Position numbers and translations under genes: made by a program. Of a DNA stretch of 64,000 bases, positions 28,653 through 36,745 are shown piece after piece. Position 1 is the first letter of the stretch, and each line of letters starts with the position of its first letter. The notes beneath the pieces were generated by a model, which was not told the origin of the DNA, searched no databases, and worked only from the letters and a program-made list of their open reading frames with translations. Source of the DNA: Nocardia anocheti (GTDB taxonomy: Bacteria > Actinomycetota > Actinomycetes > Mycobacteriales > Mycobacteriaceae); contig NZ_JAQQFV010000004.1 in the NCBI RefSeq assembly GCF_029675105.1, forward strand, positions 434,001 to 498,000. Reading direction: 5' to 3'.

Positions 28653-30290
28653 ATGCGGGCCCTGCTGCCGACCTGGTCGGCGTGGCAGCCCGCCTTCCGG
28701 GCGCCGGGCTCGGATCTGTTGTCGGGGCTGATCGTGGCGCTGGTGGCCTTGCCACTGGCGCTGGGATTCGGCATCAGTTCCGGGCTCGGAGCCGCCGCCG
28801 GGTTGGCGACGGCCATCGTGGCCGGTGCGGTCGCCGCGGTCTTCGGTGGTTCGCGCTTCCAGGTCTCCGGACCGACCGGCGCCATGACGGTGGTGCTGGT
28901 GCCGATCGTGGCCGAGCACGGCGCGTCCGGCGTGCTGACCGTCGGGTTGATGGCCGGGGTGCTGCTGGTCGGGCTGGCCTTCGCCGGGGTCGGCCGGGCG
29001 GTGCGGTTCATGCCCGCCCCGGTGATCGAGGGGTTCACCGCGGGCATCGCGGTGGTGATCGCGCTCCAGCAGTTCCCCGGCGCGCTGGGGGTGTCGGGCG
29101 CCGAGGGCGAGAAGGTCTGGCAGTCGGCCTTCGACGCGGTGCGCCGCTTCGTCGCCGACCCGCACCTCACCGCGCCGGTGACCGCGCTGGCGGTGGCGGT
29201 GGTGATCCTGATCGGCGGCCGCTACCTGCCGAGGTTGCCGTTCGCCCTGGTCACGGTTGTGCTGGCGACGGTGTGCGCGGGTCTGTTCGATCTGGATCTC
29301 GCGCGCATCGGCGCGATCCCGGCCGGGCTGCCCGCGCCGTCGCTGGAATTCCTGCGACTCGACGAGCTGACCACCCTGCTGCTGCCCGCGCTGGCGGTCG
29401 CCGCGCTGGCCGCGCTGGAGTCACTGCTCTCGGCCACGGCCGCCGACGCCATGGCGGTGGGCACCCGCCACGATCCCGATCGCGAACTGTTCGGGCAGGG
29501 CCTGGCCAATATCGCGGCGCCGCTGTTCGGTGGGGTGCCCGCGACCGGCGCCATCGCGCGGACGGCGGTGAATGTGCGCTCCGGCGCGCGCACGCCGCTG
29601 GCCGCGCTCACCCACGCGGCGATCCTGGCCGGGATCGTCTACGGGGCGGCGGGCCTGGTCGCCGATATCCCGATCGCGGCGCTGGCCGGAGTCCTGCTGG
29701 CGACCACGGTGCGCATGGTCGAGGCCGCCTCGCTGGCCGCCATCGCCCGTGCCTCGCGCGGGGACGCGGTGGTCATGGCGATCACCTTCGTCGTCACGGT
29801 GGCCTTCGACCTGGTCACCGCGGTGGTGATAGGCATCGGCTTCGCCCTGGTCCTCGCCGTGCGCGCGATCGCGAAAGAGGCCGGGCTGCACCAGGTCCCG
29901 CTCGACGAGTCCGACCATCTCGGCGAGGAGCACGCGCTGCTGCGCGACCACATCGTCGCCTATCGCATCGACGGCCCGCTGTTCTTCGCCGCCGCCCACC
30001 GCTTCCTGCTGGAACTGGCCGAGGTCACCGACGTGCGGGTGGTGATCCTGCGCATGTCGCGCATCACCGCCCTCGACACCACCGGCGCCCTGGTCCTCAC
30101 CGACGCCGTCCGCAAACTCGAACACCGCCACATCACGGTCCTGTTCTCGGGCCTGCGCCCCGACCACCACCGCCGCCTGAGCACCATGGGCGCGCTGCCC
30201 TCCGGCGGCGCGGACAGCGTCTTCCCCGACACCGGCGCCGCCATCGCCCACGCCCGCCACCTGATCCCGACCCACCGCAAACCCCACTGA
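28653..30290 (+). CDS. SulP-family anion transporter with STAS domain
   Basis: The 545-residue protein has about twelve membrane segments, opening with the SulP signature region (LLSGLIVALVALPLALGFGI) and GPTGAMTVVLVPIV. The C-terminal STAS domain (from about 430) contains VVILRMSRITALDTTGALVL. SulP proteins move sulfate or bicarbonate. The ATG is 2 nt after the pckG stop, so both are in one operon; this hints at bicarbonate rather than sulfate because PEPCK handles CO2, but that is inference. The open frame upstream of 28653 is a shadow of pckG. Confidence 0.88.
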   Translation: MRALLPTWSAWQPAFRAPGSDLLSGLIVALVALPLALGFGISSGLGAAAGLATAIVAGAVAAVFGGSRFQVSGPTGAMTVVLVPIVAEHGASGVLTVGLMAGVLLVGLAFAGVGRAVRFMPAPVIEGFTAGIAVVIALQQFPGALGVSGAEGEKVWQSAFDAVRRFVADPHLTAPVTALAVAVVILIGGRYLPRLPFALVTVVLATVCAGLFDLDLARIGAIPAGLPAPSLEFLRLDELTTLLLPALAVAALAALESLLSATAADAMAVGTRHDPDRELFGQGLANIAAPLFGGVPATGAIARTAVNVRSGARTPLAALTHAAILAGIVYGAAGLVADIPIAALAGVLLATTVRMVEAASLAAIARASRGDAVVMAITFVVTVAFDLVTAVVIGIGFALVLAVRAIAKEAGLHQVPLDESDHLGEEHALLRDHIVAYRIDGPLFFAAAHRFLLELAEVTDVRVVILRMSRITALDTTGALVLTDAVRKLEHRHITVLFSGLRPDHHRRLSTMGALPSGGADSVFPDTGAAIAHARHLIPTHRKPH

Positions 30291-30318
30291 GCCGTATCCC
30301 ACCGTCCCGCGGCACTGC

Positions 30319-31152
30319 TCACGAGGAGCTGGTGGCGGCGAAGTAGGCCGTACGGACTTCGATCTTCGGTGGCGGTGGGAAGTCGGGGTTGCCGGAGCCG
30401 AGGGGGCCGACGGCGACCCGCCAGGTGTCCGAGGACGTGTCGATGGCGGTGCGGGCGTCCGACGGTTGCAGGACGACGTCGTGGCCGCCGGAGCAGGAGT
30501 AGGCGCCGACCAGGCCGTCGGAGCGACCGCCCCAGGCGCCGCCGACGCGGATGCGGCACTGGCGGCCGTCGGCGAGTTCGAGGGCCCAGGGTTCCGGGGA
30601 GTCGGTGCGGCCGATCGGGGTCAGCGGCGGGTCGACAGTGTACTTGCGCAGGGTGCGTTCCCAGGGGTCCGAGGCGCAGAGCAGGGTGACGTTGTCCTGG
30701 GTCGGCCAGCAGACATCGGCCGACGCCGCCGACGGGCCGCAGTGGTAGATGCCCGCCGTGGTCGCCGAGCGGCTGGGGACGGCGTCTTCACAGCTCAGCG
30801 TGCCGACGGGGTCGGAGCTGGCCAGCGTGAAGCCGTCACGGGGCTGCTTTGTGGCGTCGACCGCGATCACCGTCACCACGGCGGTGGCGGGCCCCGGGCT
30901 GGGCGCGGTGTTCGGAGCCGAGGTGGCACCACCGGTCGATCCCGCGCCGCCACCGGTCGGTGCCGTGGCCGGGGCTGGAGTACCGCCCCCGGTCGGCGCC
31001 GCGGTGCCAGGCGTCCCACCGGCATTCGGTCCGGCCGACGTGCTCGGCAGGAAGGTCGAACCGGGGTAGTCCAGCGGCTTCGATTCCGCGCACCCGGTCA
31101 ACACCAGGGCACACGCCGCGCCGATCAAGACCCCGCTGCTACCGATCCGCAT
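30319..31152 (-). CDS. Lipoprotein of unknown function
   Basis: The 277-residue protein has a signal peptide with lipobox LTGC at Cys21. A long low-complexity linker of Gly, Thr, Ala and Pro (about 35-90) leads to a globular C-terminal domain with at least five cysteines, which suggests disulphides outside the membrane. No family was recognised. It converges with the SulP gene, 28 nt apart. The ATG at 31152 starts the signal peptide. Confidence 0.75.
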   Translation of the reverse strand: MRIGSSGVLIGAACALVLTGCAESKPLDYPGSTFLPSTSAGPNAGGTPGTAAPTGGGTPAPATAPTGGGAGSTGGATSAPNTAPSPGPATAVVTVIAVDATKQPRDGFTLASSDPVGTLSCEDAVPSRSATTAGIYHCGPSAASADVCWPTQDNVTLLCASDPWERTLRKYTVDPPLTPIGRTDSPEPWALELADGRQCRIRVGGAWGGRSDGLVGAYSCSGGHDVVLQPSDARTAIDTSSDTWRVAVGPLGSGNPDFPPPPKIEVRTAYFAATSSS

Positions 31153-31216
31153 GGCCGCCCCTTCGTCCGAACACTCGAACCCCGACGTCTGTGCATCGTC
31201 GTCGCGGCCGAACTCG

Positions 31217-31678
31217 TTAACTCGGCGAACAGGTCCGGTCCGCCGCCGCGATCACCTTCGCCGACAGCGAGCGCAGCGCGGCGCTCTCCTGCTCGGTCAG
31301 CTTGTCCACGAACAGGTCCCGCACCAGTTCCACGTGCTCGGGCGCGGCCTGGCGCAGCACCTCGCGACCGCGTTCGGTGAGCGAGACCACCACCCCGCGC
31401 GCGTCGTCGGCGGCGGGCGTCCGGTCGACCAGCCCGCGCGCGGCCATCCTGGCCAGCTGCTTGGACAGCCGCGACTTGTCCCAGCGCACCTCGGCCACCA
31501 GTTCCTTGGCGCGCAGGCAGCCGTTGGGCGCGGCCGAGAGCGGCACCATGAGTTCGTAGTCGGCCATCGACAGGCCGTGTTCGCTCAGTCCCGCGCTGAG
31601 CGCGCCGTCCAGACGCTGGCGCATCTTGATGAACGCCTGCCAGGTCTGTTGCTCCGCCTCGGAGAGCCATCTCGTCAC
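31217..31678 (-). CDS. MarR-family regulator
   Basis: The 153-residue protein has a MarR winged helix: ADYELMVPLSAAPNGCLRAKEL, the recognition helix VRWDKSRLSKQLARMAARG and the wing RTPAADDARGVVVSLTERG. GTG 31678 is taken as start because it gives the usual N-terminal dimerisation helix. It is divergent from a pirin gene over a strong palindrome. MarR-pirin pairs are common and the regulator usually represses both, with an oxidant or phenolic inducer; the inducer is not visible here. Confidence 0.85.
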   Translation of the reverse strand: MTRWLSEAEQQTWQAFIKMRQRLDGALSAGLSEHGLSMADYELMVPLSAAPNGCLRAKELVAEVRWDKSRLSKQLARMAARGLVDRTPAADDARGVVVSLTERGREVLRQAAPEHVELVRDLFVDKLTEQESAALRSLSAKVIAAADRTCSPS

Positions 31679-31700
31679 GGGAATGATCCTAGAACGCTTA

Positions 31701-31718
31701 TGGTTGACATGGAAACCA
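31701..31718. promoter_or_regulatory. MarR-type operator between marR and pirin genes
   Basis: TGGTTGACATGGAAACCA is an 18-bp near-palindrome (14 of 18 positions symmetric, centre CATG). It lies between the divergent starts at 31678 and 31753, typical for MarR autoregulation. Confidence 0.65.
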
Positions 31719-31752
31719 AGATACCGTGCATCCACTCCAGGAGGCGTTCCCC

Positions 31753-32730
31753 ATGCCAGCGATCACCGTCGACGACATCATGGTGCTGCCGCGGCTCCCC
31801 CGCCCGGACGTCACCGAAACCCAGCGACCGGTCCGCCGGATCACCGGCGCGCACCGCCAGCGCGAAGGCGCGGGCTTCGAGGTCACCCGCCCGTTCCCGA
31901 GCGTGGACCTGCGCTCGGCCGACCCGTTCATCCTGCTCGACCAGATGGGCCCGGTCGCCTACGAGCCCTACGAGGCCAAGGGCGCGCCGTGGCATCCGCA
32001 CCGCGGCTTCGAGACGGTGACCTACATGCTCGACGGCATCATGGTCCACCACGACTCGCACGGCGGCGGCGGTGTCATCGGCGAAGGCGACACACAGTGG
32101 ATGACCGCGGGCTCGGGCATGCTGCACGACGAACTGCCCGACGAGAAACTCGTCATCTCCGGCGGCACCTTCCACGGCATCCAGCTGTGGGTGAACCTGC
32201 CGCGCGCCAAGAAGTTCGCCACGCCGCGCTACCAGGACCTGCGCGGCAGCGAGCTGACGCTGGTGAGCTCGCACGACGGCGGCGCCCTGCTGCGCCTGAT
32301 CGCGGGCGAGATCGCGGGCTTCACCGGCCCCGGCTCCACCCAGACACCGATCGCCTACGCGCACGCCTCGATCAGCCCCGGCGCGCAGCTGGAAACCCCG
32401 TGGCCGCAACACTTCACGGCGATGGCCTATGTGCTCTCGGGCAGCGGCACCGTCGGCGCCGACCACCGGCCGATCAGCGCCGGACAGCTGGTCGTGTTCG
32501 GCGCGGGCGATGCGATCTCGCTCACCGCCGACACCGAACAGCACACCACCACCGGCGATTTCGAGGTGCTGCTGCTGGGCGGCACCCCGCTGCGGGAACC
32601 GGTGGTCCAATACGGGCCGTTCGTGATGAATACCAAGGAAGAGATCATCGAGGCCATGGAGGACTTCCAGGCCGGTCGCATGGGCACCATTCCGGCCGAA
32701 CACCTCACCGGTCGCCGACTGGGCGAATAA
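31753..32730 (+). CDS. Pirin-family cupin protein
   Basis: The 325-residue bicupin has the pirin metal site in the N-terminal domain: HPHRGFETVTY with two of the histidines, then the GDTQWMTAGSGMLHDE segment supplying the third histidine and a glutamate. Pirins are iron proteins; some are quercetin dioxygenases, others act as redox sensors or cofactors. ATG 31753 follows CAGGAGG. It is probably repressed by the adjacent MarR protein. A terminator hairpin follows. Confidence 0.9.
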   Translation: MPAITVDDIMVLPRLPRPDVTETQRPVRRITGAHRQREGAGFEVTRPFPSVDLRSADPFILLDQMGPVAYEPYEAKGAPWHPHRGFETVTYMLDGIMVHHDSHGGGGVIGEGDTQWMTAGSGMLHDELPDEKLVISGGTFHGIQLWVNLPRAKKFATPRYQDLRGSELTLVSSHDGGALLRLIAGEIAGFTGPGSTQTPIAYAHASISPGAQLETPWPQHFTAMAYVLSGSGTVGADHRPISAGQLVVFGAGDAISLTADTEQHTTTGDFEVLLLGGTPLREPVVQYGPFVMNTKEEIIEAMEDFQAGRMGTIPAEHLTGRRLGE

Positions 32731-32776
32731 CCGACCGAGGGTCGCGGCGAACCCGAGCGGCGGCGCGGTTGACAAC

Positions 32777-32811
32777 GGGCGGCCCCGTCACAATTGTGGA
32801 CGGGGCCGCCC
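32777..32811. terminator. Terminator after pirin gene
   Basis: GGGCGGCCCCGTC pairs with GACGGGGCCGCCC over 13 bp with a 9-nt loop. There is no T-run. It separates the pirin gene from the small secreted-protein gene. Confidence 0.75.
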
Positions 32812-32865
32812 GCCATTCCACGTGTCCGGGCCCACATCCGAACCGCAGCAGACATAGAGGAATTC

Positions 32866-33162
32866 ATGAACGTTCGTCGGCTCACCGTCAGCCTCGCCGC
32901 CGTAGGCCTCGGCCTGCTCGTCACCCCCGTCGCCAACGCCGACGTGGTGTCGGGCTCCGCGGGCACCGGCTCTTCCAGCTTCGACTCCCTGCTCGGTGCC
33001 ACCGGCTCGGCCAACCTGGTCCAGTCCGGCTCGGCGGGCGGCGCCTTCCGCAGCTGCGACGACGCCATCGCGGCCGGGCGCGCGCCCCTGTTCCGCGGCG
33101 AAGCGGGCTACTCCCCCCACCTCGACCCCGACGGCGACGGCCTGGCCTGCCCCACGCAGTGA
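32866..33162 (+). CDS. Secreted Excalibur-domain protein
   Basis: The 98-residue protein has a signal peptide (cleavage probably after VANA-D near residue 26), a Ser/Gly-rich spacer and a C-terminal Excalibur calcium-binding motif: RSCDDAIAAGRAPLFRGE, then HLDPDGDGLACP. The DPDGDG loop matches an EF-hand-like calcium site, and the two cysteines bracket the motif. Excalibur domains are found on extracellular proteins of Gram-positive bacteria; the role of such stand-alone ones is unknown. The site TAGAGGAA precedes the ATG. Confidence 0.85.
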   Translation: MNVRRLTVSLAAVGLGLLVTPVANADVVSGSAGTGSSSFDSLLGATGSANLVQSGSAGGAFRSCDDAIAAGRAPLFRGEAGYSPHLDPDGDGLACPTQ

Positions 33163-33182
33163 CATTGGAGGCTGGCGCCTCG

Positions 33183-33275
33183 AGGTTTTCGGCCCCTTGG
33201 GCCTCGCCCCCGAGCGGCGATACTCCGCCTTCGGCGTTACGTCTCGCCGCTCGGGGGCGAGGCGGCCGAAAACCT
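33183..33275. repeat. Long imperfect palindrome (REP-like hairpin)
   Basis: The left arm AGGTTTTCGGCC (33183-33194) plus a 20-base arm at 33201-33220 pairs with 33244-33263 plus GGCCGAAAACCT (33264-33275), giving about 32 bp interrupted by a 6-nt bulge. The central loop itself contains CGCC-TTC-GGCG. It resembles a mobile or REP-like element rather than a terminator, and a separate terminator follows at 33290. Confidence 0.7.
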
Positions 33276-33289
33276 GTGGTGATTGCGTA

Positions 33290-33332
33290 AAAAGAACACC
33301 CGATGTGGCTTGGCCGCATCGGGTGTTCTTTT
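33290..33332. terminator. Bidirectional terminator
   Basis: AAAAGAACACCCGATG pairs perfectly (16 bp) with CATCGGGTGTTCTTTT around an 11-nt loop. It has an A-run on the left and a T-run on the right, so it can end both the Excalibur gene and the convergent DUF3618 gene. Confidence 0.92.
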
Positions 33333-33345
33333 GTTCACCGCATTG

Positions 33346-33579
33346 TCAGCGGCGGAAGATCTTGATCAGGAGCAGGCCCGCCACCAGGGCGCCCGCGCCG
33401 ATCACCGTGTATTTGACCTTGGGCTCGTTGAACTTGGCGACCACCATCGCCTTGGTGTCGTCCGCGATCCGCTGCGGATCGGCGCGCACCGCCAGTTCGT
33501 CGAGCGTGGTCGCCAACCGGGCGCGCGCGATCTCGATCTCGCGCTCGATCCGGTCGGTGTCGTCCTTGGCCACCGTCAC
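33346..33579 (-). CDS. DUF3618-type small membrane protein
   Basis: The 77-residue protein has a helical N-terminal half ([20 protein letters not shown], typical of DUF3618), then a C-terminal transmembrane helix ([19 protein letters not shown]) with a basic end. It corresponds to M. tuberculosis Rv2520c, next to bcp. The start is GTG. Its function is unknown; related proteins (YqjD/ElaB-like) associate with membranes and ribosomes, but that role is not shown for this family. Confidence 0.8.
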   Translation of the reverse strand: MTVAKDDTDRIEREIEIARARLATTLDELAVRADPQRIADDTKAMVVAKFNEPKVKYTVIGAGALVAGLLLIKIFRR

Positions 33580-33654
33580 CTCCAGGTAAATGTCTGCTGC
33601 TCGCCGACGAGTCTATCCATGCCCCCGACCGGGCCGGTCGGTTACCGTGCGGTG

Positions 33655-34128
33655 GTGACCGACAACCATCGCCTCTCCCCCGGAGACCCCGCCCCCGATT
33701 TCACGCTGCCCGACGCCGACGGCAAGGACGTCTCACTGTCGGATTATCGCGGCCGCAAGGTGATCGTCTACTTCTACCCGGCCGCCAGCACCCCCGGCTG
33801 CACCAAGCAGGCCTGCGACTTCCGTGACAATCTCGCCGAGCTCGGCGGCGCCGGGATCGACGTCGTCGGCATCTCCCCGGACAAGCCCGCCAAGCTGGCC
33901 AAGTTCCGCGACACCGAGGGCCTGACCTTCCCGCTGCTGTCCGATCCCGAGCGTGACGTGCTCAAGGAATGGGGCGCGTTCGGCGAGAAGACGATGTACG
34001 GCAAGACCGTCACCGGCGTCATCCGCTCGACCTTCCTCATCGACGAGAAGGGCGTGGTCGAGGTGGCCCAGTACAACGTGCGCGCCACCGGCCACGTCGC
34101 CAAACTGCGCCGCGACCTGTCGGTGTAG
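33655..34128 (+). CDS. bcp: Thioredoxin-dependent peroxiredoxin Bcp
   Basis: The 157-residue peroxiredoxin has the peroxidatic Cys49 in PGCTKQAC and a resolving candidate Cys54, spaced as in E. coli Bcp (C-X4-C). It reduces hydroperoxides in the cytoplasm with thioredoxin. TACCGT (33643-33648) lies 6 nt before GTG 33655, so translation is probably leaderless; GTG 33652 is also possible. Gene order next to the DUF3618 gene matches Rv2520c-Rv2521. The stop abuts that of the convergent tetR. Confidence 0.93.
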   Translation: MTDNHRLSPGDPAPDFTLPDADGKDVSLSDYRGRKVIVYFYPAASTPGCTKQACDFRDNLAELGGAGIDVVGISPDKPAKLAKFRDTEGLTFPLLSDPERDVLKEWGAFGEKTMYGKTVTGVIRSTFLIDEKGVVEVAQYNVRATGHVAKLRRDLSV

Positions 34129-34857
34129 TCAGTCGCCGAAACCGGCGATGTACACCTCGTAGCCATCGAGCAGGCGGGCCAGTCCGAATTCGAAATCGGC
34201 CCGCTCCCAGTCGATGTCGTCATCGTCGTCGAAGGCGGAGGAGGCGAGGGCGGCCGAGACCGCCGGGAAGCGCCGCGGGTCGAGCACCCTGGCCATCACC
34301 GTGGCGTAGTCGTCGCCCTCGTCCACCTCCAGGTCGCGCAGGAACCGCCGCTTGCTGACCACGAACATCGACACGTTCATCACCAGCTGCAACTTCACCG
34401 GCATGGGCACCGCGGCCCCGTCCAGCACGCCCAGCGCCGTCTCGAGCCAGGCCATGTTGTTCGGGCCCATCGGCGGCCGGTACATCGGGATGTCCATCCA
34501 CCACGGATGCCGCCCGATCCGATCGAACTCGGCCAGCGCCCACTGCTCCAGCCCCGCCCGCCACGACGTCCCCGGCGCGATGACCGGCGGCTGCCCGACC
34601 ATCCGGTCCATCAGCAGGTCGATCAGGGTGTTCTTGCTGTCGACATAGCGGTACAGCGACATCGCGGTGAAGCCGAGTTGCTTGGCGACCCGGTTCATCG
34701 ACAGCGCCGCGAACCCCTCCGCGTCGGCCACCTCGACGGCCGCGTCCAGGATCTGATCGAGGGTGAGCCCGCGCCGGGGGCCGCGCGCGCCGGACTGCCC
34801 GAGCCCCCACATCAGCTCGACCGCCTTGGGTAACGCCGTGTCGCCGGACGTCGTCAT
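34129..34857 (-). CDS. TetR-family repressor of the adjacent ABC exporter
   Basis: The 242-residue protein has an HTH (about 34-78) with LTLDQILDAAVEVADAEG and MNRVAKQLGFTAMSLYRYV and a TetR-C-like ligand domain that contains GRHPWWMDIPMYRPP. It is divergent from a DrrAB-type exporter, the usual layout of a drug-inducible efflux system. The ribosome site GGAGGAGGTAGGAG is strong. The likely operator, a set of ATAAAC half-sites, lies in the shared promoter. Confidence 0.85.
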   Translation of the reverse strand: MTTSGDTALPKAVELMWGLGQSGARGPRRGLTLDQILDAAVEVADAEGFAALSMNRVAKQLGFTAMSLYRYVDSKNTLIDLLMDRMVGQPPVIAPGTSWRAGLEQWALAEFDRIGRHPWWMDIPMYRPPMGPNNMAWLETALGVLDGAAVPMPVKLQLVMNVSMFVVSKRRFLRDLEVDEGDDYATVMARVLDPRRFPAVSAALASSAFDDDDDIDWERADFEFGLARLLDGYEVYIAGFGD

Positions 34858-34927
34858 CGACTCCTACCTCCTCCGCTCGCCTCGACTCTAGCGGTGACCT
34901 CCCTTGCGTCCTGGAACTGCTTACTCT

Positions 34928-34951
34928 ATAAACGAGGTTTATCACATAAAC
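34928..34951. promoter_or_regulatory. Three alternating half-sites: TetR operator of the exporter
   Basis: ATAAAC (34928-34933), GTTTAT (34937-34942) and ATAAAC (34946-34951) are spaced 3 bp apart, so two overlapping palindromes share the middle half-site with a 9-bp period. The ribosome site of the exporter ATPase follows about 20 bp downstream. It is a strong TetR operator candidate. Confidence 0.65.
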
Positions 34952-34972
34952 AGTTTCTCGATCGGAGAACTC

Positions 34973-35920
34973 ATGTCCACCGCACCCGCCCTCACCATCA
35001 CCGGCCTGCGCAAAACCTTCGGCGACCACGTCGTGCTCGACGGTCTCGACCTCACCGTCGCCGCGGGCACAGTCTTCGCCCTGCTCGGCCCGAACGGCGC
35101 GGGCAAGACCACGCTGGTCCGCATCCTGGCCACACTCATCCGGCCGGACGGCGGACAGCTCGACGTCTTCGGCCACGACCCGGTCGCCGACGCGGACGAG
35201 GTCCGGCGGCTGATCGGCGTCACCGGCCAGTACGCCGCCGTCGACGGCGTCCTCACCGGCACCGAGAACCTGCGCCTGGTCGGCAGACTCCTGCACCTGG
35301 ACGCCCGCGAGATCCGCGACCGCACCGCCGAACTGCTCGATCGCTTCGACCTCGTCGACGCCGCGGACCGGCCCGTCGACACCTACTCCGGCGGGATGCG
35401 CCGCCGCCTCGACCTGGCGATGAGCCTGATGGGCCGCCCGCGCATGGTCTTCCTGGACGAACCGACCACCGGCCTCGACCCGCGCAGCCGCCGCGACCTG
35501 TGGACCGCTATCCGTGAGCTCGCCGCGAGCGGCACGACGATCTTCCTCACCACCCAGTACCTGGAGGAGGCCGACCAACTGGCCGACCGGATCGCGGTGC
35601 TCGACCACGGACATCTCGTCGCCGACGGCACCGCCGACGAGCTCAAACGCCTGATCCCCGGCGGACACCTGCGGCTGCGATTCGCCGAGCACCGACTGCT
35701 CACCGCGGCGGCCTCGGTCGCGCCGGGCAGCCACGCCGACCCGGATCAGCTGACCCTGCAGGTGCCCTCCGACGGCAGCGCCGCCCAGATGAAGCACCTG
35801 CTCGACCGCTTCGCCGACCTCGACATCGCCGTCGAACAGCTGACCGTGCACACCCCCGACCTCGACGACGTCTTCTTCGCCCTGACCGGTCAGCCCCGCG
35901 CCACCGCGGCCGCGGCCTGA
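34973..35920 (+). CDS. ABC exporter ATPase, DrrA-like
   Basis: The 315-residue ATPase has Walker A GPNGAGKTT (near 39-47), signature YSGGM, Walker B MVFLDEPTTGLD and a C-terminal domain ending in LDDVFFALTGQ, which is the DrrA-type regulatory tail. With the permease encoded 23 nt downstream it forms a drug/daunorubicin-type exporter. GGAGAAC precedes ATG 34973. Drug specificity is not visible. Confidence 0.88.
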   Translation: MSTAPALTITGLRKTFGDHVVLDGLDLTVAAGTVFALLGPNGAGKTTLVRILATLIRPDGGQLDVFGHDPVADADEVRRLIGVTGQYAAVDGVLTGTENLRLVGRLLHLDAREIRDRTAELLDRFDLVDAADRPVDTYSGGMRRRLDLAMSLMGRPRMVFLDEPTTGLDPRSRRDLWTAIRELAASGTTIFLTTQYLEEADQLADRIAVLDHGHLVADGTADELKRLIPGGHLRLRFAEHRLLTAAASVAPGSHADPDQLTLQVPSDGSAAQMKHLLDRFADLDIAVEQLTVHTPDLDDVFFALTGQPRATAAAA

Positions 35921-35943
35921 GCACCGAACGAAACGAGAACGCC

Positions 35944-36702
35944 ATGAACGCCCTGCGCGACTCCGCCACCATGCTCGACCGCAATATCCGCCACACCCTG
36001 CGCAGCCCCGACATGATGATCATGACGATCGCGCTGCCGGTGATCATCCTGCTCATGTTCATCTACGTCTTCGGTGGCGCGATGAGTATGGGCCGGGGTG
36101 CCTACGTCGACTACGTGGTGCCCGGAATCATCCTGCTGTGCGCGGGTTTCGGTGCGTCCACCACCGCCGTGGCGCTGTCCACCGACCTCGCCGAAGGCAT
36201 CGTCGACCGGTTCCGGGCCATGGCCATCGCCCGCTCGGCGGTGCTCACCGGACACGTCGTGGAGAGCGTGCTGCGCAACCTGATCACCTCGGGGCTGGTG
36301 ATCGGCGTGGCGATGCTGATCGGCTTCCGGCCGACCGCCGATCCGCTGCGCTGGCTCGGCGTCATCGGGTTGCTCGCCCTGTTCATCTTCGCGCTGTCCT
36401 GGCTCGCGGCCGCCCTCGGTCTGCTCGCCCGAAATCCCGAGGCGGCCAACGGCTTCACCTTCGTGTTCATGTTCCTGCCCTATGTGAGCAGCGCGTTCGT
36501 GCCCACCGAGTCGATGCCGACCTGGCTGCACGGATTCGCCCAGCACCAGCCGGTGACGCCGGTGATCGAGACCATGCGCGGGCTGCTCATGGGCACGCCC
36601 ATCGGCACCAGCGCCCTGCTCGCCGTGCTCTGGTGCGCGGGTATCGCCCTGGCCGGATACCTCGGCGCCGGTGTGCTGTTCCGTCGCCGCACCAGGTCCT
36701 GA
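35944..36702 (+). CDS. ABC-2 exporter permease, DrrB-like
   Basis: The 252-residue permease has six hydrophobic helices and an N-terminal amphipathic helix, as DrrB does. The EGIVDRFRAMAIARSAVL segment and SSAFVPTESMPTWLHGFAQHQPVTPV loop are hallmarks of the ABC-2 drug exporter family. It is the partner of the DrrA-like ATPase. A terminator hairpin follows. Confidence 0.88.
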   Translation: MNALRDSATMLDRNIRHTLRSPDMMIMTIALPVIILLMFIYVFGGAMSMGRGAYVDYVVPGIILLCAGFGASTTAVALSTDLAEGIVDRFRAMAIARSAVLTGHVVESVLRNLITSGLVIGVAMLIGFRPTADPLRWLGVIGLLALFIFALSWLAAALGLLARNPEAANGFTFVFMFLPYVSSAFVPTESMPTWLHGFAQHQPVTPVIETMRGLLMGTPIGTSALLAVLWCAGIALAGYLGAGVLFRRRTRS

Positions 36703-36708
36703 CACACG

Positions 36709-36739
36709 CCGAGGGCCCGCGTCGTGCGCGGGCCCTCGG
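36709..36739. terminator. Terminator between exporter and convergent gene
   Basis: CCGAGGGCCCGCG pairs with CGCGGGCCCTCGG (13 bp, 5-nt loop) in the 43-nt gap between two convergent genes. Confidence 0.8.
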
Positions 36740-36745
36740 GCGGTC

